A stretch of 64,000 nt of DNA. It comes from Candidatus Nitrosotenuis aquarius (GTDB taxonomy: Archaea; Thermoproteota; Nitrososphaeria; Nitrososphaerales; Nitrosopumilaceae). Of this stretch, positions 9,033-18,093 are shown piece by piece; within the stretch, counting starts at the first letter, position 1, and each line of letters begins with the position of its first letter. The stretch is taken from the NCBI RefSeq assembly GCF_002787055.1, contig NZ_CP024808.1, positions 310,001 to 374,000 on the forward strand. The letters run 5' to 3'. The position numbers and the translations under genes are program-made. Below the pieces are notes generated by a model, which was not told the DNA's origin, made no database searches, and worked only from the letters and a program-made list of their open reading frames with translations.

Positions 9033-10031
9033 ATGGCAAAGACATGGAAAGATTCCGATATTAGTTTAGATCCTATTAAAAATCAAACAATAGCAGTAAT
9101 TGGCTATGGCATCCAAGGTGATGCGCAAGCAAACAACCTCAAAGATTCCGGCCTCAAAGTTATCGTAGGCCTAAAGGAGGGTAGCCCAACATGGAACAAG
9201 GCAAAATCAGACGGCCACACCGTAATGTCTGTTGCAGAGGCTACAAAGCAAGGCGATATTGTTCACATTTTACTTCCAGACATGATCCAATCCCAAGTTT
9301 ACAAGGATGAAATTGGACCAAACCTTTCTGCTGGAAAGGCACTGTCATTTTCACACGCAGCCGCTATTCAGTGGAGCTGGATTAAGGCACCAGACAATGT
9401 TGATGTTATCATGGTTGCACCAAAAGGACCTGGCTCAAAGGTTAGAGAAACATACCAAGAAGGATTTGGAACACCTGCAATAGTTGCGGTATATCAGGAT
9501 AAAACCGGAAAGGCATGGGACAGAGTTTTAGCAATTGGCAAGGGAATTGGTTCTGCACGTGCAGGTCTGATACAAACAACGTTCAAAGAAGAAGTTGAAA
9601 CTGATTGGTTTGGCGAGCAGGCTGACCTTTGCGGCGGATGCGCATCAATGGTAACAAACGCATTTGAGACATTGGTTGAAGCAGGCTATCAACCTGAAAT
9701 TGCATACTTTGAGGTATTGCACGAACTCAAACTGATTGTGGATATGATCCAGCGATATGGAATAAACGGAATGTGGAGACGGGTATCAGAGACTGCGCGA
9801 TATGGCGGTCTGACACGAGGTCCAATGGTCATGGATAAGGAAAACAAGGCAAAGATGAAAAAAGTACTAGATATGATCCAAGATGGTACATTCAATGAAG
9901 AATGGATCTCTGAATATCGCAAAAATGGTAAAAACGCATTTGACCGCTACATGAAACAACTTGAATCCCACCAAATAGAGCAAGTTGGTAGACAAATGCG
10001 CAAAATGATGTGGCCGGATTCTAAAGAATAA
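9033..10031 (+). CDS. ilvC: ketol-acid reductoisomerase
   Basis: Second common enzyme of branched-chain amino acid synthesis: converts acetolactate or acetohydroxybutyrate to the dihydroxy acid using NAD(P)H and magnesium. The Rossmann motif GYGIQGDAQA is at about residues 24-33, and the product has the normal class I length of 332. The open frame begins with a TTG at 9009, but the ATG at 9033 gives the canonical MAKTWKD start. A T-rich TATA-like box lies near 9003-9010. Other ilv genes are not adjacent. The gene converges with the B12-binding mutase subunit with no bases between the stops. Confidence 0.96.
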   Translation: MAKTWKDSDISLDPIKNQTIAVIGYGIQGDAQANNLKDSGLKVIVGLKEGSPTWNKAKSDGHTVMSVAEATKQGDIVHILLPDMIQSQVYKDEIGPNLSAGKALSFSHAAAIQWSWIKAPDNVDVIMVAPKGPGSKVRETYQEGFGTPAIVAVYQDKTGKAWDRVLAIGKGIGSARAGLIQTTFKEEVETDWFGEQADLCGGCASMVTNAFETLVEAGYQPEIAYFEVLHELKLIVDMIQRYGINGMWRRVSETARYGGLTRGPMVMDKENKAKMKKVLDMIQDGTFNEEWISEYRKNGKNAFDRYMKQLESHQIEQVGRQMRKMMWPDSKE

Positions 10032-10454
10032 TCAGATTTTTCTTAGCTTCGCAACACCAGAATTGATGTGCTCTATGATTGCTGGCAGTGGAGATCCTGG
10101 TCCAAACACCTTGGAGACTCCAGATTTTTCCAGACCGCTCTTGTCTTCTTCTGGGATTACTCCTCCGCCTACTACTAGAACATCTTTGAGGCCTTTTTTG
10201 TGCAATTCTTTTACTACTCTTGGAAACAGTGTATTGTGAGCGCCATTTAGAAGGCTTAGTGCAATTGCATCCACATCTTCGTCTTCAGCTATTTGTGCTA
10301 CGCGCTCTGGCGTGGCAAACAAGCCTGAATAAATTACTTCCATTCCTGCATCTCGAAAAGCTCTGCATAAAACAAGTGCGCCTCTATCATGTCCGTCGAG
10401 GCCTAGTTTTGCGACTAGGATCTTGATTCGACGAGTGGCAAGCTTTTGCTTCAT
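10032..10454 (-). CDS. mcmA2: methylmalonyl-CoA mutase, B12-binding small subunit
   Basis: Cobalamin-binding half of methylmalonyl-CoA mutase, 140 residues. The base-off/His-on motif DGHDRG is at residues 20-25, with His22 the expected cobalt ligand, followed by the typical GGG(V)IP and FGPGS loops. In archaea the B12 domain and catalytic domain are separate proteins. Here the catalytic subunit is 4.2 kb away on the other strand. In thaumarchaea this enzyme turns methylmalonyl-CoA into succinyl-CoA in the 3-hydroxypropionate/4-hydroxybutyrate carbon fixation cycle. Confidence 0.95.
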   Translation of the reverse strand: MKQKLATRRIKILVAKLGLDGHDRGALVLCRAFRDAGMEVIYSGLFATPERVAQIAEDEDVDAIALSLLNGAHNTLFPRVVKELHKKGLKDVLVVGGGVIPEEDKSGLEKSGVSKVFGPGSPLPAIIEHINSGVAKLRKI

Positions 10455-10488
10455 CTGAGAGTGATTGATCGGACTGTATTTTAAAACT

Positions 10489-10671
10489 TTACAGTTTTTT
10501 ATCCCTGGTTATATCTTGCAGTCTGGCAAGCTCGTACAATATTTGGTCCCTCATTTTTTCAAGCTCCACAATCCTTTCCTTGAGCGAATATCTGGTAATC
10601 ATCTCTGCGGATAGGATAGATTTTACATGTTCTTGTTTTTTGTCGGTCTTTTCCATCCAGTCATCTAACAT
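10489..10671 (-). CDS. small coiled-coil hypothetical protein, 60 aa
   Basis: Sixty-residue, highly charged, helical protein; residues 25-55 show heptad-like spacing of I, L and M, suggesting a coiled coil. No known family is recognised. Support for a real gene is an A/T-rich box (10690-10700, TATTTTATCG-like on the minus strand) at about 25 bases from the ATG. It also sits in the same direction, 34 bases upstream of the B12-binding mutase subunit. It could be an assembly partner or unrelated. Confidence 0.55.
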   Translation of the reverse strand: MLDDWMEKTDKKQEHVKSILSAEMITRYSLKERIVELEKMRDQILYELARLQDITRDKKL

Positions 10672-10755
10672 GTATGATTTATTTCAATAATCGATAAAAT
10701 GGATGTGCTGAGTGTCAAGCTATGCACATGTTAATTTTGATCGCCGTGAACACTA

Positions 10756-13275
10756 ATGTACATAAAGCCATTTGGCACACACTGCATTGTGCAAGTAACT
10801 CCTATACACTATGATCTTACCTTTGAGCCGATTTTTTCAAATTTTACCTTTGAAGGAAAAGAGACAATAGATGTCAAAATAACAAAGCCAACTAGTACAA
10901 TTACTCTGAATTCGGCCGAGCTGAAAATAAAAAAATGCACTGTAGAGTCGGCGGGAAAATCATACGTGGGACAAACAATTCTTGATGAAAAAAATGAAGC
11001 ACTGACAATAAAAATACCTGGCAAAATTAACAAAACCGCAACAATTCGCATCGAGTTTAGCGGAATTCTAAATGATAGGCTGGTTGGATTTTATCGCAGC
11101 CAATACAAGGACAAATCCGGCAAGACAAAATACCTGGCAACTACGCAATTTGAGGCAGCTGATGCAAGGCGCGCGTTTCCGTGCTGGGATGAGCCTGCCG
11201 CAAAGGCCACATTTAGCATTTCAATAATTGCTGAATCAAATCACACTGCAATATCGAACACAAATCAGATCCTGCGAAAAAAACTGGGTAAAAAAACACT
11301 ATACAAATTTGCAAAAACGCCGATAATGTCGACATACTTGGTGTATCTTGGAGTTGGCGAGTTTGAATTTCTGAGTACCAAATCCGGCAAAGTCACAATG
11401 CGAATTGTCACAACCAAGGGCAACAGCAAAAAGGGAAAATTTGCACTGGACTTGTGCAAAAAACTGGTGCAGTCATATGAGGACTATTTTGGAATAAAAT
11501 ACCCACTGCCAAAACTAGACTTGATTGCGGTTCCTGATTTTGCATCGGGCGCAATGGAAAATTGGGGAGCAATTACATTTAGAGAGACAATTTTGTTATT
11601 TGATGAAAAGACATCATCTACGCAAACAAAGCAATACATTGCAGAGGTAGTATCGCACGAGCTAGCACACCAGTGGTTTGGCAATCTTGTGACAATGGAG
11701 TGGTGGAATGATCTGTGGCTAAACGAATCATTTGCTACATTTATGGCAACAAAGTTCGTCGACAAGTTCTATCCTGAATGGAAACTCTGGGACCAGTTCC
11801 TAGAAGATACGATGAATACTGCGATGGGACTTGATGCCCTACATTCATCGCATCCAATCGATGTCAAGGTAAACTCACCATCAGAAATCCGGGAAATCTT
11901 TGATGCCATATCATATGACAAAGGTGGATGTGTTCTCAAAATGCTAGAGAGTTTTGTTACCGAGAAAAACTTTAGGGCAGGCCTGCGAACATATCTCAAA
12001 AAATTCTCCTACAAAAACGCTCAAGGAAATGATTTATGGGATGAGATAGGCAGGGCAGCCAAAATGCCGGTTCGCTCTATGGTCAATTCATGGCTAAAGC
12101 AGACTGGATTTCCACTAGTGGATGTACAAAAACAAGGCTCGCATCTGATATTGTCGCAAAAGCGATTCATTTTAGAGAAAAAAGGCACAGCAAAAGGACT
12201 CTGGGAAATTCCTGTTGTGATCAACGACAATGGCGCAATTACAAGCAAAATACTCAGAAAAAAGCAACAAGCCATTCCGGTAAAATCTGAACAAATCTTG
12301 GTAAATCCGGGCAGAAATGGTTTCTATCGCGTAAAATACTCGCAGGACATAATGTACGAGCTAAAGGAAATGATTTTGCAAAAATCTATATCTCACATTG
12401 ATAGGTGGGCGATTCAAAACGACCTGTTTGCATTATGCGTGTCTAGCGACGGCAAGACCAGCGACTATCTTGATTTTGCATCGTCATACGAAAACGAGGA
12501 TGACTATCTGACACAATCAAACGTGTCTGGAAACCTATATGCATTATACCACAGAACCATAGATGAATCATACAATTCTGAAATCCAGCAAATAGCGCAG
12601 CGATATCTCAGAAATATGTTTGACTCACTTGGATGGGATGCGCAGCCTGGCGAGCCACACACCAATGCACTGTTGCGCAGCTTTGTGATTGCAGCCCTAG
12701 GAAAAATGGATGATGAGGAAATACTATGCGAGGCAAACAATCGCTTCAAGCAATATTTGCAAAAACCAGACTCGCTAAATCCCGACATTCAGGATACAGT
12801 GTTTTCGTTGGCGGCATGGAGTGGCGCTGTCTCTTATGACAAGCTGCTGCAATTGTACAAAAAGGCACCGTCTCAGGAGCAAAAAATAAGGTTTCTTGGC
12901 GCATTGTCCAGCTTCAAAGATCCGAAATTACTACTAAAAACGCTGGATCTGTCGCAATCAAATGATGTTCGCTCTCAAAACATGCACATTCCAATCATGC
13001 GCATATCTGCAAATCGATATGGCAAAAAAATACTATGGCCGTGGCTAAAAAAGAACTGGAAAAAGCTTCGAGTCAAAGTAGGAGTTGGCAGCCCTCTTCT
13101 AAACAGAGTAGTCTCTAGCATTTCCGCAGTGGCAGATGAATCCATGCAAGGTGAAATAAAACAATTCTTCAAGAAAAATCACACCCCTGGAACGGAGATG
13201 ACACTGTCCCAAACATTGGAGCGAATTCGAATTCACTCTCAATTCCTCAAGCAATTACGTGCAGAGTTTGCCTGA
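10756..13275 (+). CDS. M1-family zinc aminopeptidase (tricorn-factor type)
   Basis: Cytosolic metallo-aminopeptidase of 839 residues that trims peptides from the N-terminus, probably finishing proteasome products. The exopeptidase motif GAMEN is at about residues 265-269. The zinc site HELAH is at 301-305 with the third ligand in NESFA at about 324. The long helical C-terminal domain of the ERAP/tricorn-factor group is complete. There is no signal peptide. Its TGA overlaps by one base the ATG of the following membrane-anchored protein, a translational coupling. Confidence 0.95.
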   Translation: MYIKPFGTHCIVQVTPIHYDLTFEPIFSNFTFEGKETIDVKITKPTSTITLNSAELKIKKCTVESAGKSYVGQTILDEKNEALTIKIPGKINKTATIRIEFSGILNDRLVGFYRSQYKDKSGKTKYLATTQFEAADARRAFPCWDEPAAKATFSISIIAESNHTAISNTNQILRKKLGKKTLYKFAKTPIMSTYLVYLGVGEFEFLSTKSGKVTMRIVTTKGNSKKGKFALDLCKKLVQSYEDYFGIKYPLPKLDLIAVPDFASGAMENWGAITFRETILLFDEKTSSTQTKQYIAEVVSHELAHQWFGNLVTMEWWNDLWLNESFATFMATKFVDKFYPEWKLWDQFLEDTMNTAMGLDALHSSHPIDVKVNSPSEIREIFDAISYDKGGCVLKMLESFVTEKNFRAGLRTYLKKFSYKNAQGNDLWDEIGRAAKMPVRSMVNSWLKQTGFPLVDVQKQGSHLILSQKRFILEKKGTAKGLWEIPVVINDNGAITSKILRKKQQAIPVKSEQILVNPGRNGFYRVKYSQDIMYELKEMILQKSISHIDRWAIQNDLFALCVSSDGKTSDYLDFASSYENEDDYLTQSNVSGNLYALYHRTIDESYNSEIQQIAQRYLRNMFDSLGWDAQPGEPHTNALLRSFVIAALGKMDDEEILCEANNRFKQYLQKPDSLNPDIQDTVFSLAAWSGAVSYDKLLQLYKKAPSQEQKIRFLGALSSFKDPKLLLKTLDLSQSNDVRSQNMHIPIMRISANRYGKKILWPWLKKNWKKLRVKVGVGSPLLNRVVSSISAVADESMQGEIKQFFKKNHTPGTEMTLSQTLERIRIHSQFLKQLRAEFA

Positions 13276-13679
13276 TGAATAAAAAAATCGTTTTGGCATC
13301 AATTGCAACAATAATTGTATTTGGTATTGGGATTTCAGTATCGCAAAGCATCTCTGTGCAACAAAAATACCAAAACCTTCTATATCTGGATGGGACGTTT
13401 TATCCCGAAAAAAAGCTAGTAGAAATCACATTTACCGACAAGACTCAAAAAACTACCAATGTTGTGCTGGAAATATTGGGAATGGAAAAATCGTTCCAGA
13501 GAACGTTTGATGGGCACTCTTTTACCATCACAGTGCCCTTTGAAGAGGAACCGCAATATGGTTGGAAGGTAGTTCCGATCACACTGGTTGTAAATCATCC
13601 AGAGTTTGGCAAAGTTGGTGTCAAAACCGATATACATGATGTGGGCAAGTCAAGCAGTACAATCTTTACCCAACTCTAG
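13275..13679 (+). CDS. membrane-anchored hypothetical protein, 134 aa
   Basis: One N-terminal hydrophobic segment (about residues 5-25) is followed by about 110 residues with alternating beta-type sequence, so the product is probably anchored with its body outside the cell. I recognise no domain. The start overlaps the aminopeptidase stop by one base (TGATG type), implying co-translation, but a functional link with a cytosolic peptidase is not obvious. The downstream meaB begins 40 bases after its stop. Confidence 0.7.
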   Translation: MNKKIVLASIATIIVFGIGISVSQSISVQQKYQNLLYLDGTFYPEKKLVEITFTDKTQKTTNVVLEILGMEKSFQRTFDGHSFTITVPFEEEPQYGWKVVPITLVVNHPEFGKVGVKTDIHDVGKSSSTIFTQL

Positions 13680-13719
13680 TGCAACAAGAATTTATTGTAG
13701 ATGTCAAAAACTAGTTTGT

Positions 13720-14634
13720 TTGTTACTTGCTGATCTAAAAAAGGCAAAGCGTGGAGCAATTGCAAAGGCAATCTCTATTGTTGAAAATAATGAACAAGAA
13801 GCACGCAAGCTAATCAAATCGATATTCAAGACATCTGGCAAATCCGTCATAATTGGGATAACCGGACCTGCAGGTGCAGGCAAAAGCTCACTAATTAACA
13901 AGACCTCAGTCGCACTCAAAAAACTTGGGCTCAAGGCAGCCGTTCTTGCAATAGACCCGACAAGTCATGTGACGGGAGGCGCAATTTTGGGCGACCGTGT
14001 GAGAATGACTGAATCGACTGACTCTGGCACATACATTAGAAGCATAGCATCGCGCGGCGCAACAGGTGCGATATCTCGCTCTATTCGAAACAGCATTCGC
14101 GTACTAGAGTATGCTGGCTTTAATCCAATCATAATAGAAAGTGTTGGCGCAGGCCAAACAGAAGTAGAAATTTCCAATATTGCCGACATTACGGTTGTAG
14201 TGTTTAATCCTCATACTGGCGATAGCATACAAACCATCAAGGCAGGCCTGACAGAAATTGGCGACATTTACCTAGTCAACAAGTCAGACTTGGACGGCGC
14301 AACCCAGCTATTCGAATCAGTCAAGGAATTTATCGGCATGACCGAGCGAAATCCGGTGATATTGCAGACATCGGTTACAAAAAACAAGGGAATAGACGAA
14401 TTTGCCAAAAAACTAAAGGAAATGATGGAACAAAAGCTAAAAGAAAAAAAGGAACACGATGCAAGAAGGCTAGAAATTGAGCTAAAAGATATTGTTTTAA
14501 ATAATGTTAGACTCAAAATCGATGCATTGTTGGAATCTGACAAAAACTATTCCAAATATCTAAAAAAACTCCAATCAAAGGAGATGGATCCATTTGAGGC
14601 AGCAGACAAGATATCTGAGAGGATAATCAAGTGA
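13720..14634 (+). CDS. meaB: methylmalonyl-CoA mutase-associated GTPase MeaB (ArgK family)
   Basis: G3E-type P-loop GTPase that guards and reloads the cobalamin cofactor of methylmalonyl-CoA mutase. Walker A GPAGAGKSS is at about residues 49-57, followed by the family sequences AIDPTSHVTGGAILGD and ESVGAGQTEVE; NKSD is the base-specificity motif. An open frame exists from 13606, but it would overlap the previous gene by 74 bases. The TTG at 13720 gives a 304-residue protein with the usual N-terminal helix. It is four bases upstream of the mutase catalytic subunit, so operon membership supports the assignment. Confidence 0.92.
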   Translation: MLLADLKKAKRGAIAKAISIVENNEQEARKLIKSIFKTSGKSVIIGITGPAGAGKSSLINKTSVALKKLGLKAAVLAIDPTSHVTGGAILGDRVRMTESTDSGTYIRSIASRGATGAISRSIRNSIRVLEYAGFNPIIIESVGAGQTEVEISNIADITVVVFNPHTGDSIQTIKAGLTEIGDIYLVNKSDLDGATQLFESVKEFIGMTERNPVILQTSVTKNKGIDEFAKKLKEMMEQKLKEKKEHDARRLEIELKDIVLNNVRLKIDALLESDKNYSKYLKKLQSKEMDPFEAADKISERIIK

Positions 14635-14638
14635 TATT

Positions 14639-16228
14639 ATGGCGCAAAAAGAAGAACAAAAACCAAAAAAAATTCTAACCGATTCTAATTTTCCGGTAGC
14701 TCGCGTATATCATGGAACAAAAAAGAGACCAAAGGAAGAGCCCGGCAAGTATCCGTTTACCCGTGGAATTCATGCGGAAATGTACCGGGAGAGATTCTGG
14801 ACAATGCGTCAGTATTCTGGCTTTGGCGACGCCAAGCAGACCAATGAGCGCTTTAAATTCATGCTTGAAAAGGGGCAGACCGGACTTTCAATGGCATTTG
14901 ATCTTCCAACACAAATTGGCCATGATGCCGACGCTCCGCAGGCAGAAGGCGAAGTAGGAAAGGTGGGAGTTTCAATATCGTCACTCAAAGACATGTTTAC
15001 CGCATTTGATGGCATTCCACTTGGAAAGGTCAGCTCTTCTATGACGATTAATTCTACTGCATCTACGTTATTGGCATATTACATTGCAGTTGGCGAATCA
15101 CAGGGATTTGCAAGCACAGAACTTCGTGGCACTACACAAAATGACATTCTCAAAGAATACATTGCAAGAAACACGTACATCTATCCACCACAACCGTCGA
15201 TGAGACTAATTGGCGATATGATTGGATATTGCGCAAAACATGTGCCGCAATGGTATCCGGTTTCAATTTCAGGTTACCACATGAGAGAGGCTGGTTCTAC
15301 TGCCACACAAGAAGTAGCATTTACGTTGGCAAATGCAATTGCATACATTCAGACCTGCCTTGATAGGGGACTCAAAATTGATGATTTTGCGCCAAGACTG
15401 TCGTTCTTTTTCTGTTGTACTATAGAATTCTTTGAAGAAATTGCCAAGTTCAGGGTCGCAAGAAAAATCTATGCAGAGATTCTCAAAGAAAAATTCCACG
15501 CAAAGGATCCAAAATCATTACAGCTAAAATTCCACACACAAACAAGCGGCGAGTCATTGACTGCACAACAACCAGACAATAACATTGTCCGTGTGGCAAT
15601 ACAGACAATGGCGGCAGTACTTGGAGGAACCCAATCCTTGCATACTAATTCTAGAGACGAGGCATTGGCATTACCCACTGCCGAGTCTGCAAAAATAGCA
15701 CTACGAACACAACAGATTGTTGCTCATGAATCAGGCATTACCAAGACAGTAGACCCAATGGCCGGCTCATATTATCTGGAATATCTATGTGATGAAATAG
15801 AAGACGGAGTGCGCAAATACCTCAAGCAAATTGAGAAAATGGGTGGCGCGCTAAAAGCAATAGAAAAAGGATTCTTCCAATCCGAAATAAGACAAAATGC
15901 GTACAGGCTCAAAAAAGAAGTGGACTCTGGCGAGCGAGTCCTAGTTGGGGTAAACAAATTCTCTGATGAAAAAGAGTCAAAGCAGGAACTGCTTCGAATA
16001 GATGACACTGTGGAGAAAAAGCAAAGAGCGGCACTCAAAAAACTACGATCAGAGCGAGACGGAAAAAAAGTACAATACGCACTATCAAAGATGCAGTCGG
16101 CTGCAGAAAAGGAAGAAAATCTCATGCCGTTTATCTTGGATGCTGTAAAATCATATGCTACTACTGGCGAGATAAGCAACACATTCCGTCAAGTATTTGG
16201 CGAATACCGACCAAAGGAAGTGTTCTAG
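14639..16228 (+). CDS. mcmA1: methylmalonyl-CoA mutase, catalytic large subunit
   Basis: TIM-barrel subunit of the B12-dependent mutase, 529 residues, with no C-terminal B12 domain (supplied by the separate protein at 10032). Conserved substrate-channel sequences are present: MRQYSGFGDA, GLSMAFDLPTQIGHD and SGYHMREAGS. It converts (R)-methylmalonyl-CoA and succinyl-CoA. The gene follows meaB by four bases and runs directly into the epimerase gene (stop and next ATG adjacent), so meaB, mcmA1 and mce form a tight operon. Confidence 0.97.
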   Translation: MAQKEEQKPKKILTDSNFPVARVYHGTKKRPKEEPGKYPFTRGIHAEMYRERFWTMRQYSGFGDAKQTNERFKFMLEKGQTGLSMAFDLPTQIGHDADAPQAEGEVGKVGVSISSLKDMFTAFDGIPLGKVSSSMTINSTASTLLAYYIAVGESQGFASTELRGTTQNDILKEYIARNTYIYPPQPSMRLIGDMIGYCAKHVPQWYPVSISGYHMREAGSTATQEVAFTLANAIAYIQTCLDRGLKIDDFAPRLSFFFCCTIEFFEEIAKFRVARKIYAEILKEKFHAKDPKSLQLKFHTQTSGESLTAQQPDNNIVRVAIQTMAAVLGGTQSLHTNSRDEALALPTAESAKIALRTQQIVAHESGITKTVDPMAGSYYLEYLCDEIEDGVRKYLKQIEKMGGALKAIEKGFFQSEIRQNAYRLKKEVDSGERVLVGVNKFSDEKESKQELLRIDDTVEKKQRAALKKLRSERDGKKVQYALSKMQSAAEKEENLMPFILDAVKSYATTGEISNTFRQVFGEYRPKEVF

Positions 16229-16627
16229 ATGAAAATAGACCACATTGCAATTGCTGTAAATGATGTAATGGCTGCGGCAAAACAATACCAAGATGCGCTA
16301 GGTGTTGAGAAAATAATCTACGAAACAGTCGAATCCGAGGGAGTCAAGCTTGCCATAATAAAGCTGGAAAACGGCAGAATTGAGCTGATGCAGCCAACAC
16401 GCGATGACAGCCCAATTAAAAAATTCCTAGAGAAAAAAGGTGAAGGTCTGCATCATATGGCACTAGCTACTGATGACATTGAATCTGAATACCAAAGAAT
16501 GGAAGGATGCGGAATCCAGTTTTTGGGTAAAATACGACCTGGCTCTGAAGGCACAAAAATAACATTCATTCATCCAAAATCCCTAAGCGGAGTACTCACT
16601 GAACTCTGCTCTCATCCAAAGCACTAG
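16229..16627 (+). CDS. mce: methylmalonyl-CoA epimerase
   Basis: Glyoxalase/VOC-fold metal enzyme of 132 residues interconverting (S)- and (R)-methylmalonyl-CoA, so the propionyl-CoA carboxylase product can enter the mutase. Metal ligands can be placed at His5 (KIDHIAIAV), a His in GLHHMAL and the Glu of LTELC near the C-terminus. The ATG directly abuts the mutase stop codon. It is the last gene of the operon; the probable replication origin starts right after it. Confidence 0.95.
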   Translation: MKIDHIAIAVNDVMAAAKQYQDALGVEKIIYETVESEGVKLAIIKLENGRIELMQPTRDDSPIKKFLEKKGEGLHHMALATDDIESEYQRMEGCGIQFLGKIRPGSEGTKITFIHPKSLSGVLTELCSHPKH

Positions 16628-16672
16628 GGCAGAAACTTTATTGGAATCTGGCTTGCATGACATATACATGCG

Positions 16673-16686
16673 TTTCCAGTGGAGAG
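16673..16686 (+). promoter_or_regulatory. ORB-like Orc1/Cdc6 binding box
   Basis: TTTCCAGTGGAGAG closely resembles the core of archaeal origin recognition boxes (TTCCAGTGGAAAC). The G-rich tail typical of full-length ORBs is weak here (TTTTTGGTG further downstream), so it is better called a mini-ORB. A second core, CTGGAAA, lies inverted at 16725-16731. Confidence 0.6.
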
Positions 16687-16752
16687 TAATTATTTTTGGT
16701 GTCAAAACTGGCTAGATTTTGTGCCTGGAAAATGGGTTTTAGGCACGGATTA

Positions 16753-16807
16753 TTAGAATTTTCTAACCATAATCGGAATTATTCCGAGAATAATGAGAAT
16801 TATTCTC
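16753..16807. repeat. three phased palindromes upstream of cdc6
   Basis: Three perfect inverted repeats follow one another: TTAGAA-TT-TTCTAA (16753-16766), CGGAAT-T-ATTCCG (16774-16786) and GAGAAT-T-ATTCTC (16795-16807). Their centres are 20.5 and 21 bases apart, two turns of the helix, so all would face the same side of the DNA. The half-site GAGAAT recurs at 16786-16791 and 16817-16822. The third palindrome lies where the TATA box of a leaderless cdc6 message would be. They could be operators for autoregulation or part of the origin. Confidence 0.75.
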
Positions 16808-16823
16808 AAAATGATGGAGAATC

Positions 16824-18086
16824 ATGAAAAAATCCGATATTGACGCCATTGTGGACAAAATAGACAAGGAGAACAGTATTTTCAAGAACAAGGCAGCCCT
16901 TGACGTTCTTCGGACCCCAAAACGCGTCATTGGAAGAAATAAAGAAGTGGAGAGCCTGATCCGGTTTTTTGTCTCATACAAGCAGGGTACAATTCCACCT
17001 TTTGTCTCAGTATATGGGAGGAGTGGTTCTGGCAAGTCCACGCTTGTGAGATTTGTATGTGAAAGTCTTGATGATATTGCACTTTGTTTTGTGAATCTGA
17101 GAAGCGCCAAGACACTCTTTGAGTGTGCCAACTTGATTCTCTCTGAGCTTGGAGCAGAAGCGCTGCCAAGTGCAAAGGGTCTTGGAGCAGTGGTCTTGGC
17201 AATCAAGGACGCAATTGCGTCATATTTGCAAGATGCAAAAAAACATGTCATCATTTTAGCGTTGGATGAATTTGACATGATTTTTTACGACAAGCGTAAC
17301 AAGCCGTCTGATTTTATGTACAAGCTAGTGGTTCTATGCGAGCAGCTAAAAAAGGAAAAAAATTATCAATTATGCATTGTTGGAATATCAAACAATGTAG
17401 TGTCTGAATATGATCTAGATGAGCGAGTCCGCTCAAGAATTGGCAACTCGGAGGTGTATTTTCCAGCATATGGGTATGAAGAAATCCTGGAGATTCTTCG
17501 TATGTGTTCCAAGGAGGCCTTTAATGAAATGGATGATGTTATTTTGCAGCACTGCGCCAAACTTAGCTCACAAGACCATGGGGATGCCAGGCGCGCAATT
17601 GATCTTTTGCGAGTCGGAGCAGAAATTGCTGGCGCTAAAAACCAGGCATTATCCACAAAACACGTCGATCAGGCCTATGCCAAATTGCAAAATGACCGAA
17701 TATCTGAGATAATGAGTCGCACAACCTCACAATTCAAGTATGTCTGTAGAGCAATTGTGTATCTGAGCTATATCATGGGATTGGAGATGGCTCATACCTC
17801 AAAAATCTATGATGAATACAAGCTTATTGCCCCAAAAGAATCGCAGCTGACGTATCGCAGAATATCTGAAATTCTAAATGACATTGAAAACACCGGCATA
17901 GTGACATCGCAGGTGCATTCTAGAGGACGCCATGGATACGGCAAGCAGTACAAACTCGAATTTTCTCCAAACTTTATCGGACCTGCAATTAATTCTGTAT
18001 GGTGGGATAATCTGGTCAAAATGAAGAAACAAATGGAAGAATCAAAACAGTATGACAAGGAAAAAAAGTTGAGTCAAAGTATTTGA
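16824..18086 (+). CDS. cdc6: Orc1/Cdc6 replication initiator
   Basis: AAA+ ATPase of 420 residues that marks the origin and loads MCM. Walker A GRSGSGKST is at about 65-73 and Walker B LALDEFDMI at about 150-158. Arginine-rich sensor sequences follow (DERVRSRIG, GDARRAID). The C-terminal about 100 residues form the winged-helix DNA-binding domain (YRRISEILNDIENTGIV). The start at 16824 follows an array of palindromes. Archaeal orc1/cdc6 genes usually sit beside the origin they recognise, matching the symmetric region just upstream. Confidence 0.96.
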   Translation: MKKSDIDAIVDKIDKENSIFKNKAALDVLRTPKRVIGRNKEVESLIRFFVSYKQGTIPPFVSVYGRSGSGKSTLVRFVCESLDDIALCFVNLRSAKTLFECANLILSELGAEALPSAKGLGAVVLAIKDAIASYLQDAKKHVIILALDEFDMIFYDKRNKPSDFMYKLVVLCEQLKKEKNYQLCIVGISNNVVSEYDLDERVRSRIGNSEVYFPAYGYEEILEILRMCSKEAFNEMDDVILQHCAKLSSQDHGDARRAIDLLRVGAEIAGAKNQALSTKHVDQAYAKLQNDRISEIMSRTTSQFKYVCRAIVYLSYIMGLEMAHTSKIYDEYKLIAPKESQLTYRRISEILNDIENTGIVTSQVHSRGRHGYGKQYKLEFSPNFIGPAINSVWWDNLVKMKKQMEESKQYDKEKKLSQSI

Positions 18087-18093
18087 TGGATTT

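Larger units (their letters stand above)
16628..16823. other. probable replication origin upstream of orc1/cdc6
   Basis: A 196-base non-coding region between mce and cdc6, A/T-rich and unusually full of symmetry. It holds a 14-base ORB-like box (16673-16686) and a TTTCCAG core in the opposite orientation (16725-16731, read on minus). It also has inverted repeats GCATG/CATGC (16655-16659 and 16667-16671) and GTGCCT/AGGCAC (16721-16726 and 16741-16746). Three palindromes lie just before the cdc6 ATG. Archaeal origins normally lie beside orc1/cdc6 and carry inverted ORBs around an A/T-rich unwinding element. Origin function is inferred, not shown. Confidence 0.7.

Noticed and set aside
16763-17278. 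A 171-residue minus-strand frame opposite cdc6 and the palindromes
   Set aside because: Composition is Ser/Leu-rich and domain-free, and the plus strand encodes an unmistakable Orc1/Cdc6.
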